Part shown: positions 1 through 7,023 of the stretch, one piece after another | Layout of the letters: each line of letters opens with the position of its first letter | Numbering within the stretch: position 1 is the stretch's first letter | Assembly: GCA_937916565.1 (NCBI GenBank) | Contig: CALFSR010000134.1 | Span: 1-12,927 of the forward strand | Direction of reading: 5' to 3' | From: an uncultured Bacillota bacterium | GTDB taxonomy: Bacteria > Bacillota > Limnochordia > Limnochordales > ZCTH02-B6 | DNA length: 12,927 nucleotides | Translations under genes and position numbers: made by a program | Notes under the pieces: model-generated | Database searches by the model: none | Told to the model about the DNA's origin: nothing | Seen by the model: only the letters and a program-made list of their open reading frames with translations

Positions 1-441
1 TTCATCGGCCCGCAGGCCGACTTCCACCTGGATGCCGGCCGCTCGCAACGCGGCAAATCCGCGCCCGCGCACCCGGGGAGCCGGGTCCTCGATGGCGGCC
101 ACGACCCGGCGTATGCCGGAGCGCACGATCGCCTGCGTGCAGGGGGGCGTCCGCCCGTAGTGGTCGCACGGCTCGAGGTTGACGTACAACGTTGCGCCTT
201 GGGCCAGTGGACCCGCTGCGGCCAGGGCGACGGCTTCGGCATGGGGGGCGCCGGGGCGCTCGTGGAAGCCCAATCCGGCGATGCGGCCGTCCCGTACGAC
301 GACGGCGCCGACCATCGGGTTAGGGTCGGTTGTGCCTTCACCTCGCCGTGCCAGAGCGAGCGCGAGGTCCATGCACCAGGCGTCGTCCCCGGCCGGACTG
401 CCCGGCATGGGGAGCTCATGGGCGGGAAAGTGCTGCAACAT
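1..441 (-). CDS. ribD: RibD, riboflavin biosynthesis deaminase/reductase, N-terminal part (runs off left edge)
   Basis: RibD deaminates the pyrimidine ring of the riboflavin precursor with its N-terminal zinc domain and reduces the ribosyl side chain with its C-terminal domain. Only the deaminase part is present; the rest lies beyond base 1. Reading leftwards, the frame stays open from 441 to 1 (147 residues) and shows the family start DPNPMVGAVVV, the zinc and catalytic motif HAEAVAL, and the second zinc motif PCDHYGRTPPC. It ends in EDPAPRVRGRGF, as in RibD. The start is uncertain. ATG at 441 or TTG at 438 follows GTGAGG closely, and a stop codon lies two codons upstream. ATG at 408 also gives a normal RibD N-terminus but has no clear SD. 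The FMN riboswitch upstream independently supports the call, so expression should fall when FMN is abundant. Confidence 0.95.
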   Translation of the reverse strand, partial: MLQHFPAHELPMPGSPAGDDAWCMDLALALARRGEGTTDPNPMVGAVVVRDGRIAGLGFHERPGAPHAEAVALAAAGPLAQGATLYVNLEPCDHYGRTPPCTQAIVRSGIRRVVAAIEDPAPRVRGRGFAALRAAGIQVEVGLRADE

Positions 442-476
442 ACCTCACGCCTACAGGGGCCGGTCGAGAGACGAAA

Positions 477-513
477 CGACCCCGGTGGTTGCGGCGGGCA
501 ATCCCCGGGGTCG
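477..513 (-). terminator. GC-rich hairpin in the ribD leader, probable riboswitch expression platform
   Basis: On the minus strand the arms CGACCCCGG (513-505) and CCGGGGTCG (485-477) are perfectly complementary over 9 bp, with a 19-nt loop. The sequence GTTTCGTCTCTC follows. The hairpin sits between the FMN aptamer and ribD, where an expression platform is expected. The T-run is short and interrupted, so intrinsic termination is an inference. Control of translation is possible but less obvious, because the hairpin ends about 35 bases before the start codon. Confidence 0.5.
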
Positions 514-594
514 CTGCTGCAGCACGTTTCACACCCTGCGGATGACATGGCGCGTGGAGACACGCACGAGCCCCGCGGGTGCAAGACGGAAGCT

Positions 595-747
595 GCAACC
601 TTCTCCCATCCGGACTGTACCGTCGGCTCCGGATTCGCACCGGATCCTGCTGCTTACGCAGCTCGTGGGCTCGTCGGGTCGCAAGTCGCCCGCATCGCCA
701 CCGGTCGGGAATTGCCCTGCCCGGGCTCACCCTGCCCCGAAGGTTGC
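595..747 (-). ncRNA. FMN riboswitch (RFN element) controlling ribD
   Basis: Read on the minus strand, this matches the RFN element closely. P1 is a perfect 9-bp helix, GCAACCTTC (747-739) with GAAGGTTGC (603-595). Conserved blocks follow in order: CTTCGGGGCAGGGTGA, AATTCCCGACCGGTGG, a variable P4/P5 region, GTGCGAATCCGGAGCCGACGG, and CAGTCCGGATGGGAGAAGG. FMN binding in this class normally switches the downstream riboflavin genes off. It lies about 150 bases upstream of ribD and about 25 bases downstream of a good promoter. Confidence 0.96.
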
Positions 748-771
748 CGTCACCTATGCGGTTTCGCTTCC

Positions 772-800
772 AGCATAGCATGCCGCCAGGGGCCGATCAA
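772..800 (-). promoter_or_regulatory. Sigma-A-type promoter for the FMN riboswitch-ribD transcript
   Basis: On the minus strand a -35 TTGATC (800-795) and a -10 TATGCT (777-772) are separated by exactly 17 bases. Transcription would begin near 765, just before the first base of the aptamer P1 helix at 747. Position, spacing and orientation all fit the riboswitch. The initiation site itself is inferred. Confidence 0.75.
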
Positions 801-871
801 CCCGGCCCGGCCGCCGGCGCATCGCCTGCGGACAGAGGAACCGCCGGCCAGCAGCCCGAACCATCCGGACC

Positions 872-1306
872 ATGGAGATCACGCGGGATTTTGCCGTAGC
901 CACATTCGTAGTGCATGAGGGCCGGGTGCTCCTGCTTTACCATAACCGCCTGGGCATGTGGCTGCCGCCCGGCGGCCACATCGAGCCCAACGAACTGCCC
1001 GATGAGGCCGCGGTGCGGGAAGTGTACGAGGAAACCGGTGTCCGGGTGGAGCTCGTAGGGGAAAAGGCGCTGCCGGTGGACTACCCACGGCAGCTGGTGC
1101 GGCCCCGGGGCGTACAGGTGGAACGGATCTCGCCCGGGCACGAACACATCGACTTCGTGTACTTTGCCCGGCCTGTCGGGTCCGTGGAAGTGCGGGCTAA
1201 CGATGAGGGGAGCCATGTCGGCTGGTACGGCCCGGACGAACTGGCCAACTTGCCGCTCACCGAGGAGATCCGGCTTTGGGTTGAGCTGGCCCTCAAGAGC
1301 CTTTGA
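872..1306 (+). CDS. Nudix hydrolase
   Basis: A 144-residue cytoplasmic hydrolase of nucleoside diphosphates linked to another moiety; the substrate cannot be told from the sequence. The complete Nudix box is present at about residues 34-56: GHIEPNE, seven residues, then REVYEETGV, fitting Gx5Ex7REUxEExGU. The catalytic Mg2+-binding glutamates are in REVYEE. The length is that of a single-domain Nudix protein. The start is ATG at 872 (MEITRDFAV), but only a weak SD precedes it and no clear plus-strand promoter was found. It diverges from the ribD leader and converges on the mutase small-subunit gene, whose stop codon lies about 70 bases away. There is no operon partner on its strand to suggest a substrate. 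Confidence 0.9.
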   Translation: MEITRDFAVATFVVHEGRVLLLYHNRLGMWLPPGGHIEPNELPDEAAVREVYEETGVRVELVGEKALPVDYPRQLVRPRGVQVERISPGHEHIDFVYFARPVGSVEVRANDEGSHVGWYGPDELANLPLTEEIRLWVELALKSL

Positions 1307-1381
1307 CGCGTCCTGGACCCGGCCTTGGCCGGCGCAGGAATCGTCTCTATGGCCCGCGTGGGCGCAGGCCGGGACGCGTCA
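1304..1381. repeat. Inverted repeat enclosing two convergent stop codons
   Basis: TGACGCGTCC (1304-1313) and GGACGCGTCA (1372-1381) are perfect 10-bp complements. Each arm contains the stop codon of one of the two converging genes (Nudix on plus, mutase small subunit on minus). A second perfect hairpin, CCGGCC-TT-GGCCGG, lies inside at 1319-1332. There is no T-run, so it is not a classical intrinsic terminator. It may still fold in transcripts from either side and act as a 3'-end element; that is inference. Confidence 0.55.
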
Positions 1382-1795
1382 GCGCGGGCGGGCGTGGGCG
1401 CGGACGAAGTCGACGATCTCCTTGAGGGAGCTGCCCGGGCCAAAGACGCCGGCGACGCCGAGCTCTTTGAGGCGAGCCGCATCGTCGGTCGGGATGATGC
1501 CCCCGACGATTACCGCGATGTCGCCGGCTCCTTGCGCCCGCAAGCCCTCCAGGATCCTGGGCACGAGGGTGTTGTGGGCGCCGGACAAGATGCTGACGCC
1601 TAGGACGTCCACGTCCTCTTCGATCGCGGCGTCGACGATCTGCTCCGGCGTCTGGCGCAGGCCGGTATAGATGACTTCCATCCCGGCGTCCCGCAGCGCC
1701 CGGGCAATGACCTTTGCACCACGGTCGTGCCCGTCAAGCCCGGGCTTGGCCACCAGCACCCGGATCTTGCGCTGGGAAACGGCTGCCGTCGTCAA
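1379..1795 (-). CDS. Adenosylcobalamin-binding small subunit of an acyl-CoA mutase
   Basis: A 138-residue B12-binding subunit that pairs with the large subunit encoded just upstream. The cobalamin fold is complete: DGHDRG supplies the DxHxxG motif (Asp21, His23, Gly26) whose histidine ligates cobalt. SILSG around residue 68 and VGGI around residue 98 are the other two conserved loops. The chosen start is TTG at 1795, because GAGGAGGT lies 7 bases before it. A longer frame opening at 1855 would add 20 cysteine- and arginine-rich residues with no family likeness. The gap to the large subunit is about 56 bases, so the two are probably co-transcribed. Its length matches separate small subunits such as IcmB or HcmB, and McmA2. 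It cannot show substrate specificity alone. Confidence 0.92.
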   Translation of the reverse strand: MTTAAVSQRKIRVLVAKPGLDGHDRGAKVIARALRDAGMEVIYTGLRQTPEQIVDAAIEEDVDVLGVSILSGAHNTLVPRILEGLRAQGAGDIAVIVGGIIPTDDAARLKELGVAGVFGPGSSLKEIVDFVRAHARPR

Positions 1796-1851
1796 CCGGA
1801 CTACCTCCTCGCAACATCGCACGGGGCGCCGCGGGGGGCAGCGCCCGCAGC

Positions 1852-3492
1852 TCAAATGATCAGGATCTCGTTATACTCGCCAAACACCGCCCGCAGCTCG
1901 TCCACGATTTCGCCTAATGTGGCGTACGCCCGCACGGCGTCCAGGATGGGCGGCACCAGGTTTGCACCACCTGCCGCTGCGTCCCGGACGGCCGCCAAGG
2001 TCTCCCGGACCCTTTCGGCGTTGCGCTCCCGCCGGACTCTTGCCACCCGCTCCCGCTGCTTGGCCTCTATCTCGGGGCCGATCTTGAGGATCGGGATGGG
2101 GGTCTCCTCGTCGATGGTGTAGGCGTTGACGCCGACGATGATCTGCTCGCCCGATTCGACGCGGCGCTGGTACTCGTAGGCCGCGTCCGCGATCTCCCGC
2201 TGGAAAAACCCTTGCTCGATGGCGGGAATAACGCCTCCCAGCTCGTCAATGCGGCGGAAGTACTCCCAGACGCCTTGCTCCATCTGGTTCGTCAAGGCTT
2301 CCACGAAATACGAGCCGGCCAGCGGGTCGACGGTGTTGGCGACGCCGCTTTCTTCGGCGATGATCTGCTGGGTGCGCAGGGCAATCCGCACCGCCTCTTC
2401 GGTCGGCAGGGAGAGCGCCTCGTCCAGCGAGTTGGTGTGCAACGACTGGGTCCCGCCCAAGACGGCGGCGAGCGCCTGAATGGTCGTCCGGATGACGTTG
2501 TTGTAAGGCTGCTGGGCGGTGAGGGAGCAGCCGGCCGTCTGGGTATGAAACCGCAGCATCCACGAGCGCGGGTTCTTCGCGCCGAACTGCTCCCGCATGA
2601 GCTTGGCCCATACCCGCCGCGCCGCCCGGAACTTGGCCACTTCTTCGAACAGGTCGTTGTGGCTGTTAAAGAAGAACGAAAGGCGAGGCGCGAAGGCGTC
2701 CACGTCGAGTCCCGCGGCGATGCCGGCCCTAACGTACTCGCGGCCGTTGGCTAGCGTGAACGCGAGCTCCTGCAAGGCGGTGGCCCCGGCTTCGCGGATG
2801 TGGTAGCCGCTGATGCTGATGGTGTTCCACCGGGGTACGTGTTCCGCGCAATAGGCGAAGATGTCGGTGATCAAGCGCATGCTGGGCTCGGGCGGGAAGA
2901 TCCACTCATTTTGAGCGATGTACTCTTTGAGGATGTCCGCCTGGATGGTGCCCGACAGCTTGTCGAAGGGCACCCCCTGTTTTTCCGCAACGGCCAGGTA
3001 CATCGCGAAGATGATGATGGCCGGTGCGTTGATGGTCATCGACGTGGTGACCTGGTCCAGCGGGATGCCGTCGAAGAGCGTTTCCATGTCGGCCAGGCTG
3101 GACACGGCGACCCCTTCCACGCCGACTTCGCCCTCGGCCCGGGGGTGATCGGAGTCGTAGCCCATGAGCGTCGGGAGGTCAAACGCCACGGATAATCCCG
3201 TCTGGCCCTCCTTGAGGAGGTAGCGAAACCGCTCGTTTGTCTCCTCCGCGGTGCCAAAGCCAGCGAACTGGCGCATCGTCCACAGCCGCCCGCGGTACAT
3301 GTTGGCGTGTATGCCCCGGGTGAAAGGATAGCTTCCAGGGTCGCCCAAGTCGCGCTCGTAGTCGAGCCCGGCGACGTCCTCGGGCCGGTAGAGCCCTTTA
3401 ACGGCGACGCCGGAGGTGGTGAGAAACCGCGCTTTTCGTTCGCCCGCGCCGCCCCTCGCCGGTGCCGCCAGGCGGTCCTGAGTACGGCTCAC
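1852..3492 (-). CDS. Coenzyme B12-dependent acyl-CoA mutase large subunit, isobutyryl-CoA-mutase-like
   Basis: A 546-residue TIM-barrel catalytic subunit of the methylmalonyl-CoA mutase family, lacking the C-terminal B12 domain, which is a separate gene downstream. Family motifs include YPFTRGIHANMYRGR (55-69), GLSVAFDLPTLMGYDSDHP (99-117), SISGYHIREAGAT (226-238) with His231, and FHTQTAGCSLTAQQPYNN (315-332). From recalled family alignments, methylmalonyl-CoA mutase has Tyr89 in RQYAGF and Arg207, which binds the substrate carboxylate. Here these are Phe76 (RQFAGF) and Gln194 (EYIAQ), the pair I associate with isobutyryl-CoA mutase (Phe80, Gln198). 2-hydroxyisobutyryl-CoA mutase has Ile and Asp at its diagnostic sites; here they are Phe76 and Ala103. 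Likely reaction: isobutyryl-CoA to butyryl-CoA, by inference. The start is GTG at 3492 after GGGGGG. Family is sure, substrate is not. Confidence 0.9.
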   Translation of the reverse strand: MSRTQDRLAAPARGGAGERKARFLTTSGVAVKGLYRPEDVAGLDYERDLGDPGSYPFTRGIHANMYRGRLWTMRQFAGFGTAEETNERFRYLLKEGQTGLSVAFDLPTLMGYDSDHPRAEGEVGVEGVAVSSLADMETLFDGIPLDQVTTSMTINAPAIIIFAMYLAVAEKQGVPFDKLSGTIQADILKEYIAQNEWIFPPEPSMRLITDIFAYCAEHVPRWNTISISGYHIREAGATALQELAFTLANGREYVRAGIAAGLDVDAFAPRLSFFFNSHNDLFEEVAKFRAARRVWAKLMREQFGAKNPRSWMLRFHTQTAGCSLTAQQPYNNVIRTTIQALAAVLGGTQSLHTNSLDEALSLPTEEAVRIALRTQQIIAEESGVANTVDPLAGSYFVEALTNQMEQGVWEYFRRIDELGGVIPAIEQGFFQREIADAAYEYQRRVESGEQIIVGVNAYTIDEETPIPILKIGPEIEAKQRERVARVRRERNAERVRETLAAVRDAAAGGANLVPPILDAVRAYATLGEIVDELRAVFGEYNEILII

Positions 3493-3678
3493 GCCTCATC
3501 CCCCCATCCAGCATACGCCCGGTGCAGCAAGCCCGAGACAATACTCCTTGACATCCGGATAATTCTTGACCCGTTGCACCTCTCCCTCCCGCACCACGCG
3601 CCCGTTGTCCACATCCGCGGCGGGACGCGAGCGCTCTGCTTGTGGGTGGAACTGCGATGGTGTGCCCACGGAAGGCGG

Positions 3679-4329
3679 CTAAGGCGTAGGCGGGGGAACG
3701 ACCGTGTCCGTGCGGTGGTCGACCGAAACGAAGTTCGTACGCAGGAAGTGGACGAGGCCCCAAATGTCTTCATCGGAAAGCGACGCCCCGAAGGCGGGCA
3801 TGCCGGTGGTGGCCACGCCGTTCTTGATGATGTGGAAGGTCGCCCCCGGTTCCATGTCCGCGAAGGCGGGGTGCGTGAAGTTGACCGGCGGCGGGTTGAG
3901 GGTGCGGGCAACGGCTACGTTGGCATCCCCGTTGGGCCCGTGGCATACGGCGCACTGGCTGCCGAAGATGGTCCGGGCCCGGGCCAGCACCTCCGGCGTC
4001 GGCTCGAGGGGATTCGGACGCGCCCGCTGGTCCGGCGGCACCATTTCCCGCAGGCGGGCCAACTGTGCCGCTGTATCGACGGCACCTGACGGCTGGTCAA
4101 AGAGATCTTCGTCGAGACCCGGCACGTCACCCGCAAAGTCTTGCCTCGGCGCGGCCTGCGGCATGAAAAGCACGAGCCACAAGGCAAGCAGCGCAAGCGC
4201 CCCTGCGATGGCCGCCCAAACGGGCGCGGGCAACAGGGGGCGCGGGACCGTTCCACCGCCCGCTGCGTTATCGTCTGCGCTGGGTGTGGGCTTCTTGTCA
4301 CGTCCTGCGGGTTCGTCCCGGCCGTCCAC
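3679..4329 (-). CDS. Membrane-anchored class I cytochrome c
   Basis: A 216-residue electron-transfer protein. A charged N-terminus (1-30) is followed by one membrane segment (about 37-56, rich in Ala and Leu, ending in LFMPQ). A linker of roughly 60 residues leads to a monohaem cytochrome c domain with CAVCH at 126-130 and a probable axial Met177 in TTGMPAFG. The segment after the membrane anchor lacks a clear signal-peptidase site, so the anchor probably stays and holds the haem domain outside the membrane. The start is GTG at 4329, six to seven bases after GGGGGGA. It diverges from the B-type oxidase operon, which makes it a likely electron donor to that oxidase; this is contextual inference. 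The 186 bases between it and the mutase gene show no convincing terminator or promoter. Confidence 0.9.
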   Translation of the reverse strand: MDGRDEPAGRDKKPTPSADDNAAGGGTVPRPLLPAPVWAAIAGALALLALWLVLFMPQAAPRQDFAGDVPGLDEDLFDQPSGAVDTAAQLARLREMVPPDQRARPNPLEPTPEVLARARTIFGSQCAVCHGPNGDANVAVARTLNPPPVNFTHPAFADMEPGATFHIIKNGVATTGMPAFGASLSDEDIWGLVHFLRTNFVSVDHRTDTVVPPPTP

Positions 4330-4418
4330 GGCGTTTCCCCCCGATCTTGGTTTTCTTGTCGCCGCTTGCCAGCCGCGGCCGTAGCATGCCCGCCGGCGTC
4401 ATCGTTCATGCGCCGTCA

Positions 4419-4433
4419 CGGGGACATTCCCCG
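4419..4433. promoter_or_regulatory. Palindrome in the divergent cytochrome c / oxidase intergenic region, operator candidate
   Basis: CGGGGA-CAT-TCCCCG is a perfect 6-3-6 inverted repeat lying between the divergent cytochrome c (minus, start 4329) and oxidase (plus, start 4505) genes. I could not assign confident -35/-10 pairs for either gene in 4330-4504. A shared regulator binding here would coordinate the two transcripts. No regulator family is assigned. Confidence 0.35.
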
Positions 4434-4504
4434 GCACGCATAAAGCCCGCCTGCATCGTGCACCGTACGTGCCAGGGTGTGCCATGAAAGGGTGACGGCT
4501 GGCC

Positions 4505-4699
4505 ATGGACGAGGCGGGCAATCCGAAGCGGGCGGGGGAACCGGAGGCGGTGCACGACGGCGAACAGCCGCCGGGCCGGGTGCGGACGCCCCAGGGAACG
4601 ATGGTTATCGTGCTCATCTATGCCGCAGCCACGGTGCTGCTCTGGGCGTACGTGTACTACCACATGCTGCGTTACGGCGGTGGGCTCGGTGGACATTGA
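4505..4699 (+). CDS. Small single-span subunit of B-type cytochrome c oxidase (subunit IIa-like)
   Basis: A 64-residue protein with a hydrophilic 30-residue N-terminus and one membrane helix at about 33-52 (VIVLIYAAATVLLWAYVYY). From TPQG onwards its layout resembles Thermus ba3 oxidase subunit IIa (CbaD, 34 residues), which also begins with PKG and ends just after one helix. The gene order small subunit-subunit II-subunit I is the same as in cbaDBA. The start is ATG at 4505, with AAGGGTGA about nine bases upstream. The stop at 4699 overlaps the predicted GTG start of subunit II by 11 bases, indicating translational coupling. The N-terminal extension is unusual for this subunit. The identity rests on topology and position rather than on strong sequence motifs. 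Confidence 0.65.
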   Translation: MDEAGNPKRAGEPEAVHDGEQPPGRVRTPQGTMVIVLIYAAATVLLWAYVYYHMLRYGGGLGGH

Positions 4700-5177
4700 C
4701 CGCTACGAACGTATGTGGATTGTGCTCAGCGCCGCGGTGCTCATCAGCCTCATGCTGGCGCTCACCTACAGCATCTACGGGCTTGACATCCGTCTCATCG
4801 GCGACGCAGGCCAGGTTGATCCGGCGTCGGTGACGCTGCGGCCCCCATTTGACAAGCCCGGCGTGTACATGGAAGGCCCGGGTCGCTACCGGGTGGTGAT
4901 GGTGGCGCGCGCGTGGTCGTTCCAGCCGGCCGAGGTGCGGGTGCCCGCCGGGGCCGACGTGACGTTTCAGGTGACGAGCTTGGACGTCATCCACGGTTTC
5001 CGGATCCCCTACACGACCATCAACCAGATGATCGTGCCGGGGCAAGTGTCCGAGATCAGCTACCGCTTCGACGAGCCCGGGGAGCATGTGCTGTTTTGCC
5101 ACGAGTACTGCGGCGTCGGCCACCACGTCATGGAGGGGAGGATCATCGTTGAACCCGCAAGCGCAGCCACCGACTGA
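4689..5177 (+). CDS. cbaB: B-type cytochrome c oxidase subunit II (CuA subunit)
   Basis: Subunit II takes electrons from cytochrome c through a dinuclear CuA centre and passes them to subunit I. The 162 residues contain one N-terminal membrane helix (about 9-30), typical of ba3-type enzymes rather than the two helices of aa3 types, and an extracytoplasmic cupredoxin domain. All CuA ligands are visible: His102 in DVIHGF, then Cys137, Glu139, Cys141, His145 and Met148 in CHEYCGVGHHVM. GTG at 4689 is the preferred start because it gives the short charged leader VDIDRYERMW, as in Thermus CbaB, with GGCGGTGGG upstream. The longer frame from 4620 is Cys-rich and overlaps the preceding gene heavily. 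Its 3' end overlaps subunit I by 29 bases. Confidence 0.92.
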   Translation: MDIDRYERMWIVLSAAVLISLMLALTYSIYGLDIRLIGDAGQVDPASVTLRPPFDKPGVYMEGPGRYRVVMVARAWSFQPAEVRVPAGADVTFQVTSLDVIHGFRIPYTTINQMIVPGQVSEISYRFDEPGEHVLFCHEYCGVGHHVMEGRIIVEPASAATD

Positions 5178-6837
5178 CGACGCTCAAGGGGCCCTCGCCG
5201 AGCTTTACCGGCCGGACAGCTTGCACATCCGCATCTTCATTTACATCAGTTTCGTCCTGCTGGCGGTGGGCGGGGTGTTCGGCACGCTGCAGGCGCTTGA
5301 CAAGATGAAGGTCGATCTGTACCGGTTTCTCCCCGGCACGCTGCAGCTGTACTACACGGGCTTGACGGCCCACGGTGTCCTGTTGGCCCTGCTGTTCACC
5401 GGCACGTTCATCATCGGATTTTTGTCCCTGGCCCTCGTGCACGGCTTGCGCCGGCCGCTGGCGGACCGGGGGCTCGCCTGGGCGACCCTGGCGGTGGCGG
5501 TAACGGGCGCGCTGGCGTTGCTGGTGACCATCTTCCGCAACGACGCGACGGTGCTCTTTACGTTCTACGCGCCCCTTCAGGCCCATCCCGGCTTCTATGC
5601 GGGGCTCGTCTTGGTGGCGCTGGCGACCTGGATGGCCGCCCTCAACGCGTGGATCACGTGGCGGGCCTGGAAACGGGAACATCCCGGCGAGCGGACGCCG
5701 CTGATGGCCTTTGCGGTCCTCGCTACGTGGGCGATGTGGGTTCTCGCCTCCGCGGGGCTGGCGGTGGCTTTGCTCGTCTATTTGCTTCCTTGGTCCATCG
5801 GGCAGGCCGAACAGGTCAACCCGCTCCTGACACGCGCGCTGTTTTGGTTCACCGGCCATCCGCTGGTGTATTTCTGGCTGCTCCCGGCCTATGTTTCATG
5901 GTATACGATGCTGCCGGCGCAAGTCGGCGGCCGGCTGTTCAGCGAATCGCTGGCGCGGCTTGTCTTCGTTCTGTTTGTGGTGCTGGCGACGCCGACAGGG
6001 CTTCACCACATGTACGTCGACCCGGGCGTGCCCCACGGCTTTAAGCTTTTGCACGGCGTGATGACGTATGCGGTCATATTCCCCAGCCTGGTGACGGCCT
6101 TTACGGTGGTGGCGTCGGTGGAGGAGGGGGCCAGGCGCCGCGGTGGGCGCGGGTATGTCCTGTGGCTTCTCGCATTGCCGTGGCTGTCCAACCCGTCGGT
6201 GGCGGGGCAGCTGCTGGCCATGCTCATCTTCGCGACCGGCGGGATTACGGGCCTTATCAACTCCTCCCTGAACATGAACCTCATCGTGCACAACACGCTG
6301 TGGGTCGTCGGGCACCTTCACACCCAGGTCGCCGGAGCGGTGACGCTGACGTTTATGGCCGTCAGCTACTGGCTCGTGCCCCTGCTCTCCGGGCGGGAGC
6401 TGTGGGGGCGCAAATGGGCCGTGCTGCAGGTGTGGACGTGGTTTTTCGGCACCGCCGTGATGGCCCGGGGGATGCACTGGATGGGTCTTGCCAGCGCTCC
6501 CCGCCGGACGTTCCTTACGTACGCCCGCTACGCGGAGCTGTTTGGGGAATGGCAGTGGGGCGGGGTGTTGACCGCGGCCGGCGGCGTGCTCATGACCGTG
6601 TCGGGCGCCTTGTTCCTCTTCATCATGCTGCGCACTGCGCTGGGGCGCACGGCCGCTCAGCCCCTCACCGTCCCGGAGGCGCGCCCCTTGCTCGAGCCCA
6701 GGGGCTTGCCCCGGTGGCTCGACCGTATCTCGCCGTGGTTTGCGCTGGGCGCCGTGCTGGCTGCGGCCGCCTGGCTGCCGTCCTTGCTCCGCATGGCCGC
6801 GCATTACCCGACGGTGCAAGGCTTCCAGTTATGGTGA
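5149..6837 (+). CDS. cbaA: B-type (ba3) cytochrome c oxidase subunit I
   Basis: The catalytic, proton-pumping subunit, which reduces O2 to water at a haem-CuB centre. About 13 membrane helices are suggested. Ligands expected for the family are visible: His75 in GLTAH (low-spin haem b), His237 in the GHPLVY motif with the cross-linked Tyr241, the CuB pair His286/His287 in TGLHHMYVDPG, and His389 and His391 in VVGHLHTQVAG for the high-spin and low-spin haems. It lacks the usual features of A-type enzymes and matches the Thermus ba3 subunit in pattern and in length (562 residues). The start is TTG at 5149, preceded by GGGGAGG and seven bases. The longer frame from 5086 lies inside subunit II and is not used. 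The haem types are not determined by the sequence. Confidence 0.95.
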   Translation: MNPQAQPPTDDAQGALAELYRPDSLHIRIFIYISFVLLAVGGVFGTLQALDKMKVDLYRFLPGTLQLYYTGLTAHGVLLALLFTGTFIIGFLSLALVHGLRRPLADRGLAWATLAVAVTGALALLVTIFRNDATVLFTFYAPLQAHPGFYAGLVLVALATWMAALNAWITWRAWKREHPGERTPLMAFAVLATWAMWVLASAGLAVALLVYLLPWSIGQAEQVNPLLTRALFWFTGHPLVYFWLLPAYVSWYTMLPAQVGGRLFSESLARLVFVLFVVLATPTGLHHMYVDPGVPHGFKLLHGVMTYAVIFPSLVTAFTVVASVEEGARRRGGRGYVLWLLALPWLSNPSVAGQLLAMLIFATGGITGLINSSLNMNLIVHNTLWVVGHLHTQVAGAVTLTFMAVSYWLVPLLSGRELWGRKWAVLQVWTWFFGTAVMARGMHWMGLASAPRRTFLTYARYAELFGEWQWGGVLTAAGGVLMTVSGALFLFIMLRTALGRTAAQPLTVPEARPLLEPRGLPRWLDRISPWFALGAVLAAAAWLPSLLRMAAHYPTVQGFQLW

Positions 6838-7023
6838 GATGTCCGGACCCCATCCTGCGGCGCACACGCCCGCAAGACCTGGCCGGACGGCGCTTGGGAC
6901 CGGTTGAAAAGTAGACCGTGCGGGCGCCTGGGCGCGGCTTGGCCAGGAATCATCTCCCCACGGGGCGAAACAGTGGGCGATTTGCGGGCGCGGTCGCCCT
7001 AGGATGGGGGACGGACGGAACCG

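Noticed and set aside
160..918. Plus-strand open frames across the ribD leader (up to 252 residues)
   Set aside because: They run antisense through ribD and the FMN aptamer and into the Nudix start. Composition is low-complexity Pro/Arg/Gly with no family motif, as expected for GC-rich shadow frames.
1796..1855. Longer start for the mutase small subunit at 1855
   Set aside because: The added residues are Cys/Arg-rich and unlike the family, and they would contain the strong GAGGAGGT that serves the TTG at 1795.
3493..3678. Possible promoter for the mutase operon (minus strand TTGTCT and TATGCT before the gene; also a repeated CTTGAC on plus)
   Set aside because: The spacing between the hexamers is 20 bases and no alternative pair is better, so it was not listed as a feature.
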